Program-made: the position numbers and the translations under genes
Source: Arthrobacter sp. CDRTa11
GTDB lineage: Bacteria > Actinomycetota > Actinomycetes > Actinomycetales > Micrococcaceae
Direction of reading: 5' to 3'
DNA length: 64,000 nt
Assembly (NCBI RefSeq): GCF_026427775.1
Contig: NZ_CP044532.1
Location: 2,170,001-2,234,000 of the forward strand
The notes under the pieces: model-generated
The model's input: only the letters and a program-made list of their open reading frames with translations
Databases searched by the model: none
Told to the model about the DNA's origin: nothing
Shown here: piece after piece, positions 25,689 through 35,125 of the stretch
How positions within the stretch are numbered: the first letter of the stretch is position 1
How the letters are laid out: every line of letters begins with the position of its first letter

Positions 25689-27032
25689 CTAAGCCTCCAG
25701 GTCTTTGACTATCTCTTGGAGCGCCTGGATGAAGGACGAGATATCGTCATCTGTCATGGGCAGAGATAGGGAGAATTCACCACGGTGGACTGGAAAGAAG
25801 CCGCGGTTAGCCAGCTCGAGGGAACAAATCTGTGTCTTCTCCCCATGAACGTTCCGCCAGTAGTCCCGGTGCGTCCGAACCGACAGTTCGGGGGAGTTCA
25901 TGTAAGCGTAGGCCATGTGGGAAAAGCCCTTGCCGTACACCTTGAACGGGCTGTTCCTGGCAGCACTCCAGTCGTTCATCTCGGTCATGATGCGCTTCGC
26001 GTGATTGTTCAGCTGGTCAAAGGCCGTCCGGTCCAGTTCGCGCATACAAGCAGCACCAGCAATTAGAGAGAGCTTGTGGCCGTGGTGCGTCCCCGAGATT
26101 GTCACCTTTCCGTTCTCCATAACACTCATGACCTCGGACGATCCACCCAAAGCACCCAACGGCAGGCCGCCCCCGATGATCTTGCCCATCACGGTCAGGT
26201 CAGGGGTTACCCCATATACACCTTGGAGACCGTGGTAACTTGCGCGAAGGCTGATCGTCTCATCAAAAATCAGAACGATGCCGAGTTCCGTCGTCAGCGC
26301 GCGCAACTCTTCGACGAAATCCTGATCGAGTGTGACCAAGCCCCCGGCTCCGCTCTGTAGTTCGAGGATGAGGCATGAAATTGAGTCAGCGTGCGCACGC
26401 AGAATCCGTTCACAGCCTTGCCTGTCGTTCTGGGAAAGAATGATGATGTTCTCCAGTTCATCAGACGGGATCCCGCCGCTATCCGGTACAGGTTTCGGGT
26501 CAGCTTCGCTGCCGCTCTCTTCGGGGCGAGGATGGGCTGAGATTTGGAGGAGGTCGCTGAACCCGTGGTAGCCGCCTTCAAACTTAGCGATCTTGGTCTT
26601 ACCTGTGTAGGCCCGTGCTACACGGATGGCACTCATGCACGATTCCGTAGCTGAGCATGAGAACTGGATCTTCTCGACTGATGGGATGCGTGCGATCAGG
26701 ATCTGTGCCAGGTCAGCTTCGGCGGTGCTGGGATTCCCGAACGAAATGCCTTGCGGTATGGCTTCCAGCAGCGCTGAAGTGATTGCTGGATGGTTGTGTC
26801 CGAGAACGTTCACCGTGAAGTTGTTGTTGAGGTCGAGCATCCGCTGGCCATCGACGGTCTCGAGGTATGCGCCGTTTCCTTTGTCAACAAATACCGCGTG
26901 GGGCCCGAAGTTGAAGGAGTTCCTGCTGTACCCCCCGGGAATGAGCTCACGTCCCTTCCGCGTCAGTTCGGCAGACTCCGCAAACTTACTGCTGAACGCC
27001 TTGACGCTCGTTTCGATACTCAACGTGCCCAT
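25689..27032 (-). CDS. Class III aminotransferase, glutamate-1-semialdehyde aminomutase-like
   Basis: A 447-residue PLP protein from ATG 27032 (GGAG eight bases upstream). Features of the GSA-aminomutase-like branch: RKGRELIPGGYSRNSFNFGPHAVFV, LDLNNNFTVNVLGHNHP, SATESCMSAIRVARAYTG, FEGGYHGFSDLLQ, VLIFDETISLR and the Schiff-base Lys in TVMGKIIGGGLPLGALGG near residue 264. A role in haem synthesis is unlikely because the sequence is divergent and isolated; these paralogues often act on amines or amino acids in catabolic or secondary pathways. It is followed upstream by a LysR gene on the same strand after about 640 bases. Confidence 0.85.
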   Translation of the reverse strand: MGTLSIETSVKAFSSKFAESAELTRKGRELIPGGYSRNSFNFGPHAVFVDKGNGAYLETVDGQRMLDLNNNFTVNVLGHNHPAITSALLEAIPQGISFGNPSTAEADLAQILIARIPSVEKIQFSCSATESCMSAIRVARAYTGKTKIAKFEGGYHGFSDLLQISAHPRPEESGSEADPKPVPDSGGIPSDELENIIILSQNDRQGCERILRAHADSISCLILELQSGAGGLVTLDQDFVEELRALTTELGIVLIFDETISLRASYHGLQGVYGVTPDLTVMGKIIGGGLPLGALGGSSEVMSVMENGKVTISGTHHGHKLSLIAGAACMRELDRTAFDQLNNHAKRIMTEMNDWSAARNSPFKVYGKGFSHMAYAYMNSPELSVRTHRDYWRNVHGEKTQICSLELANRGFFPVHRGEFSLSLPMTDDDISSFIQALQEIVKDLEA

Positions 27033-27676
27033 TAGTACTACTCCATCTCGTAACTGCCTGTGATGTGCTCCGTGAGCACTCCGCGCTGGATATCCGGCGA
27101 TCTGTAGTTGCAGATTTGTCGGTTCTTTCATCGTGAATGGGCGACGGTTCCGGCGGCAATGGGCGATCTGCGATCAGCCAATCGTCGAATACGATGGCTC
27201 GCTTCTCACTTCGAGGTCTGGATCCAATTGCGGTGGCACGCAGGCTGACTGCGCGGGTTTCTCAGAGGGCGCGGGAACGGCCTCTGTGTACTAAACCGGT
27301 CGCTTGATAGCCGGAAAGCTTGAGGGGTGTCGCATACATTCAAATGGGATGATCATCGTCCCGGAGCGCCCCACCGCTACCGAGTTCGGCTAGGCGAAGG
27401 GACCCTCCGTTCCAGGGCCGCCAGGTCATTGCAAGTCTTGCTGAAGCTCCGGACCCCGCGATCAGCCCTTCCCACGGGGCGTTGATTGCACCAAGCTATA
27501 CCACGCCTGCACTGGCAAGGCCGGCCCTTGCCAGCTTTCGGCCCCGGACAGGGGCCGTGCAAGGACCAACCGAGCGGAGGTCTGGAAGTGAGACCAAGTT
27601 CTTTTCTAACCCAGCCGCGAGACTGATTACGTCTCGAGCTTGCTGGGCATCACTTGGTTTCGGACGGTCGGGCTGC
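27033..27676. other. Intergenic stretch without recognised gene
   Basis: About 640 bases between the aminotransferase and the LysR gene. Only short, non-family ORFs are present. It must hold the aminotransferase promoter; I see no clear repeat or hairpin. Confidence 0.5.
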
Positions 27677-28624
27677 CTAGGAGGTACGGGGAGTCCCCGA
27701 TGGTGCCTCCGCTACGGGGACGGCCTCGGGAACAACCTTGAGCGAGGTGATGGCCAGCTGCTTTCCTACCTGACGAAAGGCTTCAACGTGAAGGCGCCGC
27801 TCACCAGCCCGAGTGGCTAGAGCGCTCGGTGAGTAGGTTCCGTCAGCAATCCTCCGGTACACCACGCCAGGTGGCTGCTGTAGGCGGGCGGCGGATCCGG
27901 GGAAGGTATCCACCGCTCCTTGGAATGCGATTGCGTTCAGGCTTTGAGGCACGCTGTCGACTGCGGTGGCAACCCGGCCAGGTCCACCACGCAGGTCGTC
28001 AAAGGACCAGTACCCGCGCCATAGAGGTGGAGCCATTGGCGAAGCAACGACAAAGGCCTGGTCTACGAGGTCTTTGGCGAGCACCTCCGTACGGCCTGCC
28101 AATTCGTGATCCCGTGCAAGCCCGACGTAGCGGGGCTCTGCGAAGAGCTCGAGCAGCTGGACACGCGAGTCGGCTATTGGGGAGCGAACGAAGGCGACGT
28201 CTACATCACCATTGGCTAGGGCTTCGACCTGATCGCTCATCGTTAGCTCGCGGAATGAGAGCTCGACTTGGGGCATGGCTTGCCGGAATGCGTTGATAAT
28301 CAGTGGTGTTAGTTCGCCCGCGGACTCGTAGAAGAGGCCGATTTTGAGCTGATTCTGCCCCATGTTGTGGAGAATCTTGGCTTCATGGCTCGCATCGGCC
28401 ATCTGCGCGAGAATCTCTTGTGCGCGGCGGACAAAAGCTTCGCCAGCGACCGTAATGGTTACCCGATTAGCTGACCGGTCGAACAACTGGGCGCCGATCT
28501 GTCGCTCAAGCCGTGCGATCTGCGTGCTGAATGCTGACTGGGCTATGTGCAGGGATTCGGCAGCACGGCCAAAATGCAGTGTCTCGGCGAGCCTGACCAC
28601 GTACTGCAGCTGGCGAATGTCCAC
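27677..28624 (-). CDS. LysR-family transcriptional regulator
   Basis: 315 residues from GTG 28624, with AAGGAGG just upstream. Residues 1-60 are the LysR helix-turn-helix (MDIRQLQYVVRLAETLHFGRAAESLHIAQSAFSTQIARLE), followed by the linker helix and an effector domain containing IGLFYESAGELTPLIINAF and VDVAFVRSP. It faces the APC permease operon across a 580-bp gap, so that operon is the likely target, with the downstream aminotransferase a second candidate. Inducer unknown. Confidence 0.9.
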   Translation of the reverse strand: MDIRQLQYVVRLAETLHFGRAAESLHIAQSAFSTQIARLERQIGAQLFDRSANRVTITVAGEAFVRRAQEILAQMADASHEAKILHNMGQNQLKIGLFYESAGELTPLIINAFRQAMPQVELSFRELTMSDQVEALANGDVDVAFVRSPIADSRVQLLELFAEPRYVGLARDHELAGRTEVLAKDLVDQAFVVASPMAPPLWRGYWSFDDLRGGPGRVATAVDSVPQSLNAIAFQGAVDTFPGSAARLQQPPGVVYRRIADGTYSPSALATRAGERRLHVEAFRQVGKQLAITSLKVVPEAVPVAEAPSGTPRTS

Positions 28625-29208
28625 GTATGCCTCCTTGTGGACCTCCTGATCTGCAGTGAAGATCGGGCGATCGCTGTTTGTCCATTGATCACAGTTGTGA
28701 CGGCAATCATGCTTGATTTAGCCCCCACATAAGGATAAGCGCTAGCGGAAAGGCGCGTACATACATGTTGACTATCCAGTCTCACACGCCCGCGGATCAA
28801 GGTCATCCTGTTGCTTGCGCTGTCCGGCTGAAGATACAGGACGTCCTCGAGAGGCGATACTTCGTGCAGGCGGCCTGGACAGGAGGTTGCCCTTGCATCC
28901 GGGATTTCCCCGCGTTGGGGAGTAGGCGGTCTCAGCGAGCCAGCCCATGGCGGCACTGGCATAGTGATGGGCCCAAGTGGCAGAAAGAAAACCTTGTGCG
29001 CCAACGCCTCGTCCAAACCCCTCCGTGATTCATCTTCTTGACGAAGCTGGCTATCGTCCGCTTCAGCAGCCAACCGGTCAAGCGCTTTCGTCCCAGTTCG
29101 TCAGGGCTGAAGACACATCCACCAACCTTCCAGTTGTCGCCATTAGTTTTTCGGCGCGTCCGCTTAGACAGGACTGCCGCCTTATCCTTGCCTTGAAAGG
29201 TCAACTTC
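28625..29208. other. Divergent intergenic region, lysR-type gene / APC permease
   Basis: About 580 bases without a supportable gene. Expected to carry the promoters of both divergent units; no exact operator could be picked by eye. Confidence 0.45.
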
Positions 29209-30687
29209 ATGTCCAGCTCCTCCACGGTGACGGCCGAGACAGTGGGTGCGCTCAAGCGCAACGCGGTCGGAGTGCCCGGTATCGTTTTCTTCGTCGTTTC
29301 CGCCGCAGCGCCTCTGGCGGCAGCCCTTGGCGCCTCTCCTGTTGCGTTCGCTTCCCTGGGAGCCGGCGCGCCTGGCGCCTATATCATCGCGGGCTTAGTA
29401 CTGATCCTCTTCGCCGTTGGCTACGCGGCCATGAGCCGATTTGTCACGAGCACTGCGGGATTTGCCGCCTACCTTGAGTCTGGCTTCGGCCGCACCGCGG
29501 GGTTTGTTGGCGCTGCACTCGCCCTTTTGTCATATACCTGCATGCTCATTGCCCTCTACGGGATCCTTGGCTTCTTTACTAGCGCCATTGTTGCTGATCT
29601 GACAGGACTGCAGCTGGATTGGAAGGTCTGGTCGCTGATCGCCTGGGCCGGGGTTGCCATCCTTGGCTACATGGAAATCAACCTCAGCGCAAAAGTACTT
29701 GGAGTCCTCATGATCGGGGAGGTCCTTATCCTCGCCGTCTTCGATGTCGGCGTTCTCGCCCAGGGAGGAGCCTCCGGTATCAACTTTGAGGCTTTCCAGC
29801 CCAGCAACGTCTTCTCTGACGGTCTCGGCGTTGCATTGCTTTTTGCGGCAAGCTGTTTCGTTGGATTCGAGGCCACTGCAATCTATGGGGAGGAAGCGAA
29901 GGATCCCCGGCGAACTGTTCCTAGAGCTACATATGCAGCCGTAACTTTAATCGCCGTCTTCTATGCGATCTCAACATGGGCCATCGGTCTCGCGCACGGC
30001 ACCGAGGCAGTGCAGACGGCAGCCGCCGAAGATCCGGGCAACTTTGTCTTCGCGGTGAACACGCAATATGTGGGTCATTGGGCCACTCTGTTGATGAACG
30101 TCCTGCTGGTCACGAGCTCTTTCGCCGTGCTGGTTGCATTCCATAACACACTCTCGCGTTATAACTTTGCCTTGGGTCGGGCCGGTGCCCTGCCTAGCTC
30201 GCTGGGCAGGTCCCATCCCCGCTGGCAGTCGCCGCACCGGGCAAGTCTTGCGGTCACAACCGTCTCAATCGTCATTCTTGCCTTGTTCATGCTCGCCGGC
30301 GCGGATCCATTCGCTGAGCTGTATGCGTGGCTGATTGGGGTCGGCACACTTGGCGTTCTCGTCATGCAGGCTGCAACCTCTTTCGCTGTTCTGGTCTTCT
30401 TCTTGCGCAGGAAGAGGACCGAGCTCCGGCTCTGGAGTGGGGTAATTGCTCCGGTGCTGGGGGGGATCGGACTTGCGGGCGCGGCATTTCTGGCGGTCAC
30501 GAATTGGGACCTCCTGACCGGAGCGAAGGAAGGGGTGCCCGTGCTTCTTCCTTGGCTGGTGGTAGTTGCTGGCCTGACAGGGGTGCTCTGGGCCGTCTTC
30601 TCCAAGGTGGGATCGGTAGCAGGTGCCCGTCCTGGGTATCAGGGTTCCGAACACGCTGCCTCGAACGTCCCCGAGGTCAGAAGCTAG
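29209..30687 (+). CDS. APC-superfamily amino acid/amine permease
   Basis: 492 residues and about 12-13 membrane helices. The first, VGVPGIVFFVVSAAAPLAAALGAS, and second, APGAYIIAGLVLILFAVGYAAMSR, are typical of APC permeases, as are GFEATAIYGEEAKDPRRTVPRATYAAV in helix 6 and the following loop. AAAGG-like GAAAGG precedes the ATG. It probably imports an amino acid or amine by cation symport. It heads a plus-strand run with the UlaG-like hydrolase, a SnoaL-like protein and an aldehyde dehydrogenase, so the permease substrate may be an amine that is turned into an aldehyde, although no amine oxidase or aminotransferase is in the run. Confidence 0.88.
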   Translation: MSSSSTVTAETVGALKRNAVGVPGIVFFVVSAAAPLAAALGASPVAFASLGAGAPGAYIIAGLVLILFAVGYAAMSRFVTSTAGFAAYLESGFGRTAGFVGAALALLSYTCMLIALYGILGFFTSAIVADLTGLQLDWKVWSLIAWAGVAILGYMEINLSAKVLGVLMIGEVLILAVFDVGVLAQGGASGINFEAFQPSNVFSDGLGVALLFAASCFVGFEATAIYGEEAKDPRRTVPRATYAAVTLIAVFYAISTWAIGLAHGTEAVQTAAAEDPGNFVFAVNTQYVGHWATLLMNVLLVTSSFAVLVAFHNTLSRYNFALGRAGALPSSLGRSHPRWQSPHRASLAVTTVSIVILALFMLAGADPFAELYAWLIGVGTLGVLVMQAATSFAVLVFFLRRKRTELRLWSGVIAPVLGGIGLAGAAFLAVTNWDLLTGAKEGVPVLLPWLVVVAGLTGVLWAVFSKVGSVAGARPGYQGSEHAASNVPEVRS

Positions 30688-30798
30688 GATGTTGCCCTCT
30701 TGGGCCCAGCAGATTTCCGCTGGCCACTGGGATCACTTAGCGCGCGCACTGTCGTTACCCCCTAAACCCATCAATCTACTGAAATTGGAGGCGCAATC

Positions 30799-31572
30799 AT
30801 GACTCTTGAAATAACTCTCGTTGGCGGTCCAACCGCAGTGTTGGACATCGGCGGGTTTCGTATCGTCGTTGACCCCACGTTTGATCCCCCTCAATCGTAT
30901 TCCCGCGAAGACGTCCCCATCACTATGGTCAAGACGGCGGGTCCGGCCTTCATCCCGGAAGAACTGGACCCGGTTCACCTTGTGCTCGCATCTCATGAGC
31001 ATGAAGACAACCTGGACCACCTCGGCCGTGTGTTCCTTGCGAACTCGAGCAAGGGTTTGACGACGGTAGAAGCCGCCGCAAACTTTGGTGAGAACGTATC
31101 CGGGTTGGACCCTTACGAATCGGTTGTTGTACCGATGCCCGACGGCAGGGAACTGACGGTCACTGCAGTGCCCGCGCTGCACGGGCCCGACGGGGTCTGG
31201 CAGGTAGCCGGCCCCGTTACAGGTTTCGTTTTGACCGGCAGCGGCATTCCAACCACTTACATAAGCGGTGATAACTCCTGGCTTGAGGTCATCGAAGAAG
31301 TTCAACAAAAGTGTGGACCGATTCAGGTTGCCGTTCTCTTTGTCGGCGGCGCCCGCTTTGAAGCTCTGGGCGGGGACTACCTGACACTCAGCAACGAAGA
31401 CGCCGTCAAAGCCGCCGCTATTCTCCAGGGCGCAACTATCGTCCCGGTCCATGCCGACTCTTGGGAGCACTTCTCGCAAACTTCATCTCAACTGGCGGAT
31501 CTCTTTGAGCGCGAGGGCCTTGGCGACAGAATCAGGGCCCTCAAGCCCGGGCAGTCAACCATCGTAGGTTAG
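30799..31572 (+). CDS. MBL-fold hydrolase, UlaG-like
   Basis: 257 residues with GGAGG seven bases before the ATG. GPTAVLDIGGFRIVVDPTFD opens the metallo-beta-lactamase fold; the metal motif is LASHEHEDNLDH (HxHxDNLDH), typical of the UlaG/RomA-like branch. Later metal ligands are suggested by ALHGPDG, YISGDNS and PVHADSWEH. Such enzymes hydrolyse lactones or phosphodiesters. It sits 110 bp after the APC permease and 93 bp before the SnoaL-like gene on the same strand. Confidence 0.85.
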   Translation: MTLEITLVGGPTAVLDIGGFRIVVDPTFDPPQSYSREDVPITMVKTAGPAFIPEELDPVHLVLASHEHEDNLDHLGRVFLANSSKGLTTVEAAANFGENVSGLDPYESVVVPMPDGRELTVTAVPALHGPDGVWQVAGPVTGFVLTGSGIPTTYISGDNSWLEVIEEVQQKCGPIQVAVLFVGGARFEALGGDYLTLSNEDAVKAAAILQGATIVPVHADSWEHFSQTSSQLADLFEREGLGDRIRALKPGQSTIVG

Positions 31573-31665
31573 GTCCTTAATTTCCGAGCATTCCGAGAGG
31601 CCGGCATGCAAAGTCGACTTCATGACCAGTTACCGAACAAACCGATGCATGAATAGGAAATTCTA

Positions 31666-32073
31666 ATGGGTCTAGAGGAGAACAAGAAACTCGTCTCGAG
31701 TTTTTATGGCGCACTTAAGCGCAAAGATTTAGCTGCCGCGACGGGCATGTGTCATGAAGATTTTGTATTCTACAACCAAATCGACACCCCACGCAACGGG
31801 ATCGAAGGCTTTCTGGCTTCCGAGCAAAAGAATCTGGACGCTTTCGAAGGTTACAGCATGGAAATCGAAACGATCGCCGAAGGTGACAATGTGGTTGCCT
31901 ACATCGTTTTTGAGGGGAATCAAAGCCGGGAAATTTTCGGTATTACACCCAAGGGTGCCCACCTGCGGATGTCTATGTGTAACCTCTTCCGGATCAAGAA
32001 CGGCAAATTCATTGAAAAGCGCGCCCATTTTGACCGTCTGGACCACATGGAACAACTCAATAAGGGGAGTTAA
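31666..32073 (+). CDS. SnoaL-like (NTF2 fold) protein
   Basis: 135 residues. The pattern EENKKLVSSFYGALKRKDLAAATGMCHEDFVFYNQ, then FLASEQKNL and MSMCNLFRIKNGKFIEKRAHFDRL, is that of SnoaL-like polyketide-cyclase/ester-cyclase or dehydratase-type proteins. A conserved HxD-like HFD near the end may be part of the pocket. Cytoplasmic; activity cannot be named. AGGAAA precedes the ATG. It is third in the permease-hydrolase-ALDH run and lies about 200 bp before the ALDH start. Confidence 0.75.
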   Translation: MGLEENKKLVSSFYGALKRKDLAAATGMCHEDFVFYNQIDTPRNGIEGFLASEQKNLDAFEGYSMEIETIAEGDNVVAYIVFEGNQSREIFGITPKGAHLRMSMCNLFRIKNGKFIEKRAHFDRLDHMEQLNKGS

Positions 32074-32270
32074 AGAGTGTGATCCGGCAAGATCCGGTCC
32101 GCACTTACCGCCCGTCATGCAGCCAGGCAACCTTTCATCAAGTACAGGCGTGATTTCCCTCCTTGCGACAACGCATGCTTCAGAGAGTTCCCTACCCCGC
32201 GCCAGCCTGGTTTCGGCGACGCAAATTTGCATACCCAAAGCTTTACGACAATAAATCATTAGGAGTAGTT

Positions 32271-33728
32271 GTGAGTCTGCTGGAAACATCCCTTTGGGAT
32301 GGAAAAATCTTTGTTGACCGCTGGACCACCGGCGGCGGTGGAGTGCAGGATGTCGTCGAGCCCTCGACAGGCAAAGTTCTAGGACGGGTCGGGGTAGCGT
32401 CAGTTGAGGACGTCGCGACGGCATCGAAATCTGCAGCAGCAGCGCAGGCTGATTGGGCCAAGGTCAAACCGGAAGAACGGGCTGCTGTGTTGCGCCGGGC
32501 AGGGGACCTGTGGGAGCAGTATGCAGCCGAAGTCCATGAGTGGATCGTCCGGGAAGGAGGCGGAATTCCCGCCAAAGCCGCCTTGGAAACCCACATTGCG
32601 GCTAATGAATGCTGGGAAGCAGCCGCGCTGCCTTCCCACCCTCATGGTGAAGTATTGACCTCAAACGAGGACCGCTGGTCTTTCGCACGGCGCAGGCCTG
32701 CTGGCGTTGTAAGTGTTATCGCGCCCTATAACTTTCCGTTGATTCTGTCGATACGCTCAGTCGCGCCGGCCCTGGCACTGGGTAACGCCGTGCTGCTCAA
32801 GCCGGATCCACGAACCGCCGTCAGCGGCGGTGTTGCCCTGATGCGCATCTTCGAAGAAGCAGGACTTCCGGCCGGCCTGCTACAGCTGCTGCCAGGGGGT
32901 GGAGACATCGGCGCGGCGGTTGTGGAAGCACCTGAAGTACGCATCGTTTCGTTCACTGGGTCAACCGCCGCGGGACGCCAGGTGGGCGAAGCCGCAGCCA
33001 GGCACCTGAAGCGGGCACATCTGGAACTCGGCGGAAACAACGCACTCGTCGTGCTCCCCGGAGCAGACCTGGACCAGGCAGCCTCGGCCGGAGCCTTTGG
33101 CTCGTTCATGCATCAAGGTCAGATCTGCATGGCAACGGGGCGCCACTTTGTCCATGAATCACTGTTCGAGGCGTATGTAGAACGGCTAGCTGCCAAAGCG
33201 CAGGGCATTCCCGTGGGCGACCCAACATCCGGGACCGTCGCCCTTGGACCGATTATCGACGAACGCCAGCTTGCCAGTATTCATGGCATCGTCGAAGAGT
33301 CGGTTAAAGAAGGTGCGAGGGTCGCAGCTGGGGGCACCTATGACGGCCTCTTCTACCGTCCCACCGTTTTGGTCGACCTGGAACTGACCAATCCTGCCTT
33401 CGCAAAGGAAATCTTCGGGCCAGTTGCCCCAGTCATGTCCTACTCGACCGAAGACGAGGTGGTGGAACTGGTCAACGCGAACGACTACGGGCTTTCTGTA
33501 GGCATACTTGGCGAGGTAGGCCAGGCAATGAAGATCGCCGATCGGATCAATTCCGGCAAAATTCACATCAACGAACAAACCGTATCCGACGAGGCCAACG
33601 CGCCTTTTGGGGGCGTCGGTTCGTCCGGAACAGGGTCGCGCTTCGGCGGGGCTGCGGCAAACATCGAAGCATTCACCGAAGTCCAGTGGCTAACTCTGCG
33701 TCCGGAAATCGCGCCCTACCCGTTCTAA
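32271..33728 (+). CDS. Aldehyde dehydrogenase, benzaldehyde dehydrogenase-like
   Basis: 485 residues from GTG 32271 (AGGAG five bases upstream); the frame opens at 32163 but the added part is not ALDH-like. NAD-binding and catalytic marks: VSVIAPYNFPLILSIRS, FTGSTAAGRQVG, catalytic Glu in LELGGNNALVVLPGADLD and catalytic Cys in GQICMATGRHFVHE, then EIFGPVAPVMSY. The LEL-GGNN/IC-MATGR combination and overall shape are close to XylC-type benzaldehyde dehydrogenases. It oxidises an aldehyde, perhaps aromatic, to the acid. Final gene of the run beginning with the APC permease. Confidence 0.87.
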   Translation: MSLLETSLWDGKIFVDRWTTGGGGVQDVVEPSTGKVLGRVGVASVEDVATASKSAAAAQADWAKVKPEERAAVLRRAGDLWEQYAAEVHEWIVREGGGIPAKAALETHIAANECWEAAALPSHPHGEVLTSNEDRWSFARRRPAGVVSVIAPYNFPLILSIRSVAPALALGNAVLLKPDPRTAVSGGVALMRIFEEAGLPAGLLQLLPGGGDIGAAVVEAPEVRIVSFTGSTAAGRQVGEAAARHLKRAHLELGGNNALVVLPGADLDQAASAGAFGSFMHQGQICMATGRHFVHESLFEAYVERLAAKAQGIPVGDPTSGTVALGPIIDERQLASIHGIVEESVKEGARVAAGGTYDGLFYRPTVLVDLELTNPAFAKEIFGPVAPVMSYSTEDEVVELVNANDYGLSVGILGEVGQAMKIADRINSGKIHINEQTVSDEANAPFGGVGSSGTGSRFGGAAANIEAFTEVQWLTLRPEIAPYPF

Positions 33729-33840
33729 TAGCCGCAGGATTAAGAGTGCTTGCCAGCGATGCGTTACCAGGCACATCCTTAGCCAGGCACACGCTGCCGC
33801 CGCACGATCCTATCGTTGAGGTCATGCGGTGGCAGCGTCG

Positions 33841-33864
33841 TGTCGCCCGTAAAGCATCTGGTTC
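33841..33864 (+). repeat. 24-bp direct repeat, left copy
   Basis: Identical to 35020-35043 in the same orientation (starts TGTCGCCCGT, ends CTGGTTC). The two copies bracket the decayed IS1634-type transposase, 1179 bases apart. Confidence 0.85.
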
Positions 33865-34089
33865 CGACTATATCGTCTGACCTGACTAGGCCCTTTTGCA
33901 TAGTGGTAGCTTTGAGCTTGAAATTCGCCGAGAATGGTCTGTTGCTCGGTCGTGATGGCGGGTGCGAACGCCTGAGTGGTGCCGTTGATGGCGATCATCG
34001 CCTAGCGTGAGAGCCGGAGTAGTCTGAAGGTGTTGCGCAGAGCGAGCCCGTCCTGGTGTGAACGGTTCTGGACGTGGGCAGCACGGTTA

Positions 34090-34910
34090 CGATCGTCAGG
34101 TGCGCATTGATCGCGTCGCCGCTACGGTGGCTTGCGGATAGGCCATACCACCGCCAGGATCCCGGGTCCCTGACGGGCGCAGCGCGTACGTCGGGGTTGT
34201 TCTCCGGCTTGTGGCTTGTGGCCGATTTGGTCTGATGGTGCCGATCAGCTGCCTATCGCTGAATGTGTCCCCGTGCCAGCGGAAGTGCGAGGCCAGATCG
34301 TGTCGAACCCCCGTCGGCCGGGAATCGACCATAAACCACAGGCTCACCTTGTCCAGCTCGTGCAGATTGCCGCAGGGAGCATCCCCGCACCGGCGAGGAA
34401 CATATCAGTCAGCCCGGGACCCGTTCGGGTCCACCAGCAGACCGGCAACGATCCGCGGGTCGACTCGGCGTTCCCTGGAGTTCCCGACCTTGCGCAGCTC
34501 GTCTATGTTCTCCGCCTCGAATCACGGCGTCGTGACGTCATATAGCACCAAGGAAACGTCCCCGTGGGTGCCGGCGTGCTGAAACACCAGGTCGTGTGCT
34601 GGGCGCGGTCCTTGCGGGCGGCAGCCCGGCCGAGCGTGCGCTTCATCGTTGCATAGCTGGCAGAACCCTGTCGGCCTCCAGCAGCGAGGTAGGTTCCGCC
34701 ACCCGGGCGACCACTAGTTCCCGGCACACCCGTCACCGAGCCCGTCGAACCCCAACGCGGTGAGGCCCGGCAACTGCGTGAAATCCGTGAGCCGCGCTCC
34801 ACCCGCTGAAACGATATGCTCCGCAATTTGCTGATGGCGGTTCACATACTCTGCGAGCCGCACTGCCGTCGCCCGGGAAGCTGTCCGCATCTGCCTGATA
34901 GACGTCGCAT
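34090..34910 (-). mobile_element. Decayed IS1634-type transposase
   Basis: Minus-strand frames give, in order, TASRATAVRLAEYVN (N-terminus), DVSLVLYDVTTP then a stop, FEAENIDELRKVGNSRERRVDPRIVAGLLVD, HELDKVSLWFMVDSR and DLASHFRWHGDTFSDRQLIGTI. This is the order and wording of IS1634-family transposases (LYDVTT-FEAE core, SR....DLASHFRWHGD). Stops and several frame changes make it dead, and the C-terminal part is lost. The surrounding bases (33729-34090 and 34910-35125) hold nothing else except the direct repeats. Confidence 0.68.
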
Positions 34911-35019
34911 CAGCGACGTTAGGCCAAACCCTTTCTGCGTGAAAGTCTCTACTCAGAGAACATCTTCCAAGGCACCGCGACGCATTTAGAGAGTAACGTG
35001 ACGTGACCCAAGTCAGGGC

Positions 35020-35043
35020 TGTCGCCCGTAAAGCATCTGGTTC
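35020..35043 (+). repeat. 24-bp direct repeat, right copy
   Basis: Exact copy of 33841-33864. Its position is close to the 3' end of the tyrosyl-tRNA synthetase gene (stop at 35126). Confidence 0.85.
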
Positions 35044-35125
35044 GCGCTGTATGCTCCGAGGCGCCGCGAGGCCCGTGGAATGCACCCCAGATCCAGCCGG
35101 AAAAGGTAGTGGGTTTCCGGTCCAG

